A DNA stretch of 5,663 nt. Source: Parachlamydiaceae bacterium (GTDB lineage: Bacteria; Chlamydiota; Chlamydiia; Chlamydiales; Parachlamydiaceae). Positions 4,690-5,663 of the stretch are shown here, one piece after another (within the stretch, counting starts at the first letter, position 1; the number at the start of each line of letters is the position of its first letter). The stretch is taken from contig JAUXSJ010000287.1 of NCBI GenBank assembly GCA_030679615.1, forward strand, positions 1-5,663, given 5' to 3'. The position numbers were made by a program, and so were the translations under genes. The notes below the pieces were generated by a model, which made no database searches, was not told where the DNA came from, and saw only the letters and a program-made list of their open reading frames with translations.

Positions 4690-5663
4690 ATGGCAAGACC
4701 TGAAAAAGAAAATATTAAAAATGTGCGTAATATCGGAATCATGGCCCACATTGATGCCGGTAAAACCACAACAACTGAACGTATCCTCTACTATACCGGA
4801 AGATCTCATAAAATTGGAGAAGTGCACGAAGGTGCTGCGACAATGGATTGGATGGCTCAAGAGCAAGAACGCGGAATCACCATTACTTCTGCCGCAACAA
4901 CTGTTTCTTGGAAAGGGATTAAAATTAACATCATTGATACACCTGGGCACGTAGACTTTACCATTGAAGTGGAAAGATCTCTCAGAGTATTGGATGGATC
5001 TGTTGCCTTATTTGACTCTGTATCAGGCGTAGAGCCTCAATCAGAAACTGTTTGGAGACAAGCAGACAAATATGGCGTTCCTCGAATTGCTTTTGTAAAT
5101 AAAATGGACCGTATGGGCGCAGACTTTTTTGATGCGATCAGAACCATGAAAGAAAAATTGCACGCTAACGCGATTGCTGTGCAGTGTCCAATTGGTGCCG
5201 AAGCAGAATTCAAAGGAATGGTTGATTTGGTCAGAATGCGCGCTTATATTTTTAACGATGAGACATTAGGGGCTGATTGGGACGAAGTTGATGTTCCAGC
5301 AGATTTAATGGATCAATGTCAAAAAATGAGAATGGAGCTTTTAGAAGAATTAGCAACAATTGATGAAGAAAACGAAAGCTTCATGCAAAAAGTGTTAGAA
5401 AATCCTGATTCTTTAACAGAAGCAGAAATCCATGCCGCTATTCGTAAAGGTGTTTGTGAAAACAAATTCAACCCGGTATTGTGCGGATCAGCCTTTAAAA
5501 ATAAAGGTGTTCAGCAACTTTTAGATGCCGTTGTTGAATGGATGCCTTCACCTTTAGACCGTGGAATGATTAAAGCACATGATCTAGATACTGATGAAGA
5601 TATTCTCTTAGCACCAGCTGATGATGAACCGTTAGCGGCTTTAGCGTTTAAAATCATGACAGA
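4690..5663 (+). CDS. fusA: Translation elongation factor G, 3'-truncated by the window edge
   Basis: EF-G is the cytoplasmic GTPase that drives translocation of tRNAs and mRNA on the ribosome and, with RRF, ribosome recycling. The window holds 324 complete codons plus two bases of a gene of about 690 codons, covering the G domain with its G' insert and the start of domain II (ending LAALAFKIMT). GTPase motifs are all intact: G1 AHIDAGKT (19-26), switch I with RGITI and Thr64, G3 DTPGH (83-87), G4 NKMD (137-140) and G5 GSA (about 266-268). VALFDSVSGVEPQSE (105-119) and LLEELATIDEENESFMQKVL resemble chlamydial EF-G. No frameshift is seen. The reading frame has no stop before the window ends, so the gene is cut only by the window. 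In Chlamydia the next gene is normally rpsJ. Confidence 0.99.
   Translation, partial: MARPEKENIKNVRNIGIMAHIDAGKTTTTERILYYTGRSHKIGEVHEGAATMDWMAQEQERGITITSAATTVSWKGIKINIIDTPGHVDFTIEVERSLRVLDGSVALFDSVSGVEPQSETVWRQADKYGVPRIAFVNKMDRMGADFFDAIRTMKEKLHANAIAVQCPIGAEAEFKGMVDLVRMRAYIFNDETLGADWDEVDVPADLMDQCQKMRMELLEELATIDEENESFMQKVLENPDSLTEAEIHAAIRKGVCENKFNPVLCGSAFKNKGVQQLLDAVVEWMPSPLDRGMIKAHDLDTDEDILLAPADDEPLAALAFKIMT

Noticed and set aside
4546..4954. Open frames on both strands over the rpsG/fusA junction
   Set aside because: Both overlap well-defined rpsG and fusA coding sequence in other frames and show no independent coding signal.

Overview
The window most likely comes from the chlamydial lineage, probably an environmental (amoeba-associated, Parachlamydia/Protochlamydia-like) member. 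The S12, S7 and EF-G proteins carry residues I associate with Chlamydiae, such as CLQVKTKTPKKPNSALRK followed by VAWVRLS in S12 and LFDSVSGVEPQSETVWRQAD in EF-G. The order rpsL-rpsG-fusA matches the chlamydial str operon. The DNA is AT-rich and all genes lie on the + strand. The taxonomic call rests on remembered protein signatures, not on a search.

Bases 1-2000 hold the 3' part of a glycogen debranching enzyme (amylo-alpha-1,6-glucosidase, GH133-like). Its true start lies upstream of the window. Forty bases later is a small three-helix membrane protein (2041-2289), probably co-transcribed. After an AT-rich gap, 2471-3142 encodes a Popeye-like protein: three N-terminal membrane helices followed by a cyclic-nucleotide-binding-type beta-roll. 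Its phosphate-binding cassette keeps the GE but lacks the usual arginine.

Bases 3143-3663 contain no credible gene. They are dominated by a large fold-back inverted repeat (about 3163-3459). Its inner arms (3228-3310 and 3330-3413) are identical apart from one extra C, around a 19-base loop, and include a GC-rich block. The outer arms contain a 9-base 'ATCCTG' repeat and end in A- and T-runs, so the structure resembles a bidirectional terminator. A strong sigma70-type promoter (TTGTCA, 17 bases, TATACT; 3562-3590) follows and should drive the ribosomal operon.

Bases 3664-5663 are rpsL, rpsG and the first 324 codons of fusA. The unusually structured 159-base rpsL-rpsG spacer holds three consecutive hairpins and occupies the position where S7 controls translation in the E. 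coli str operon. The most interesting items are the fold-back element, the bacterial Popeye-like protein with its altered ligand pocket, and the structured rpsL-rpsG spacer.
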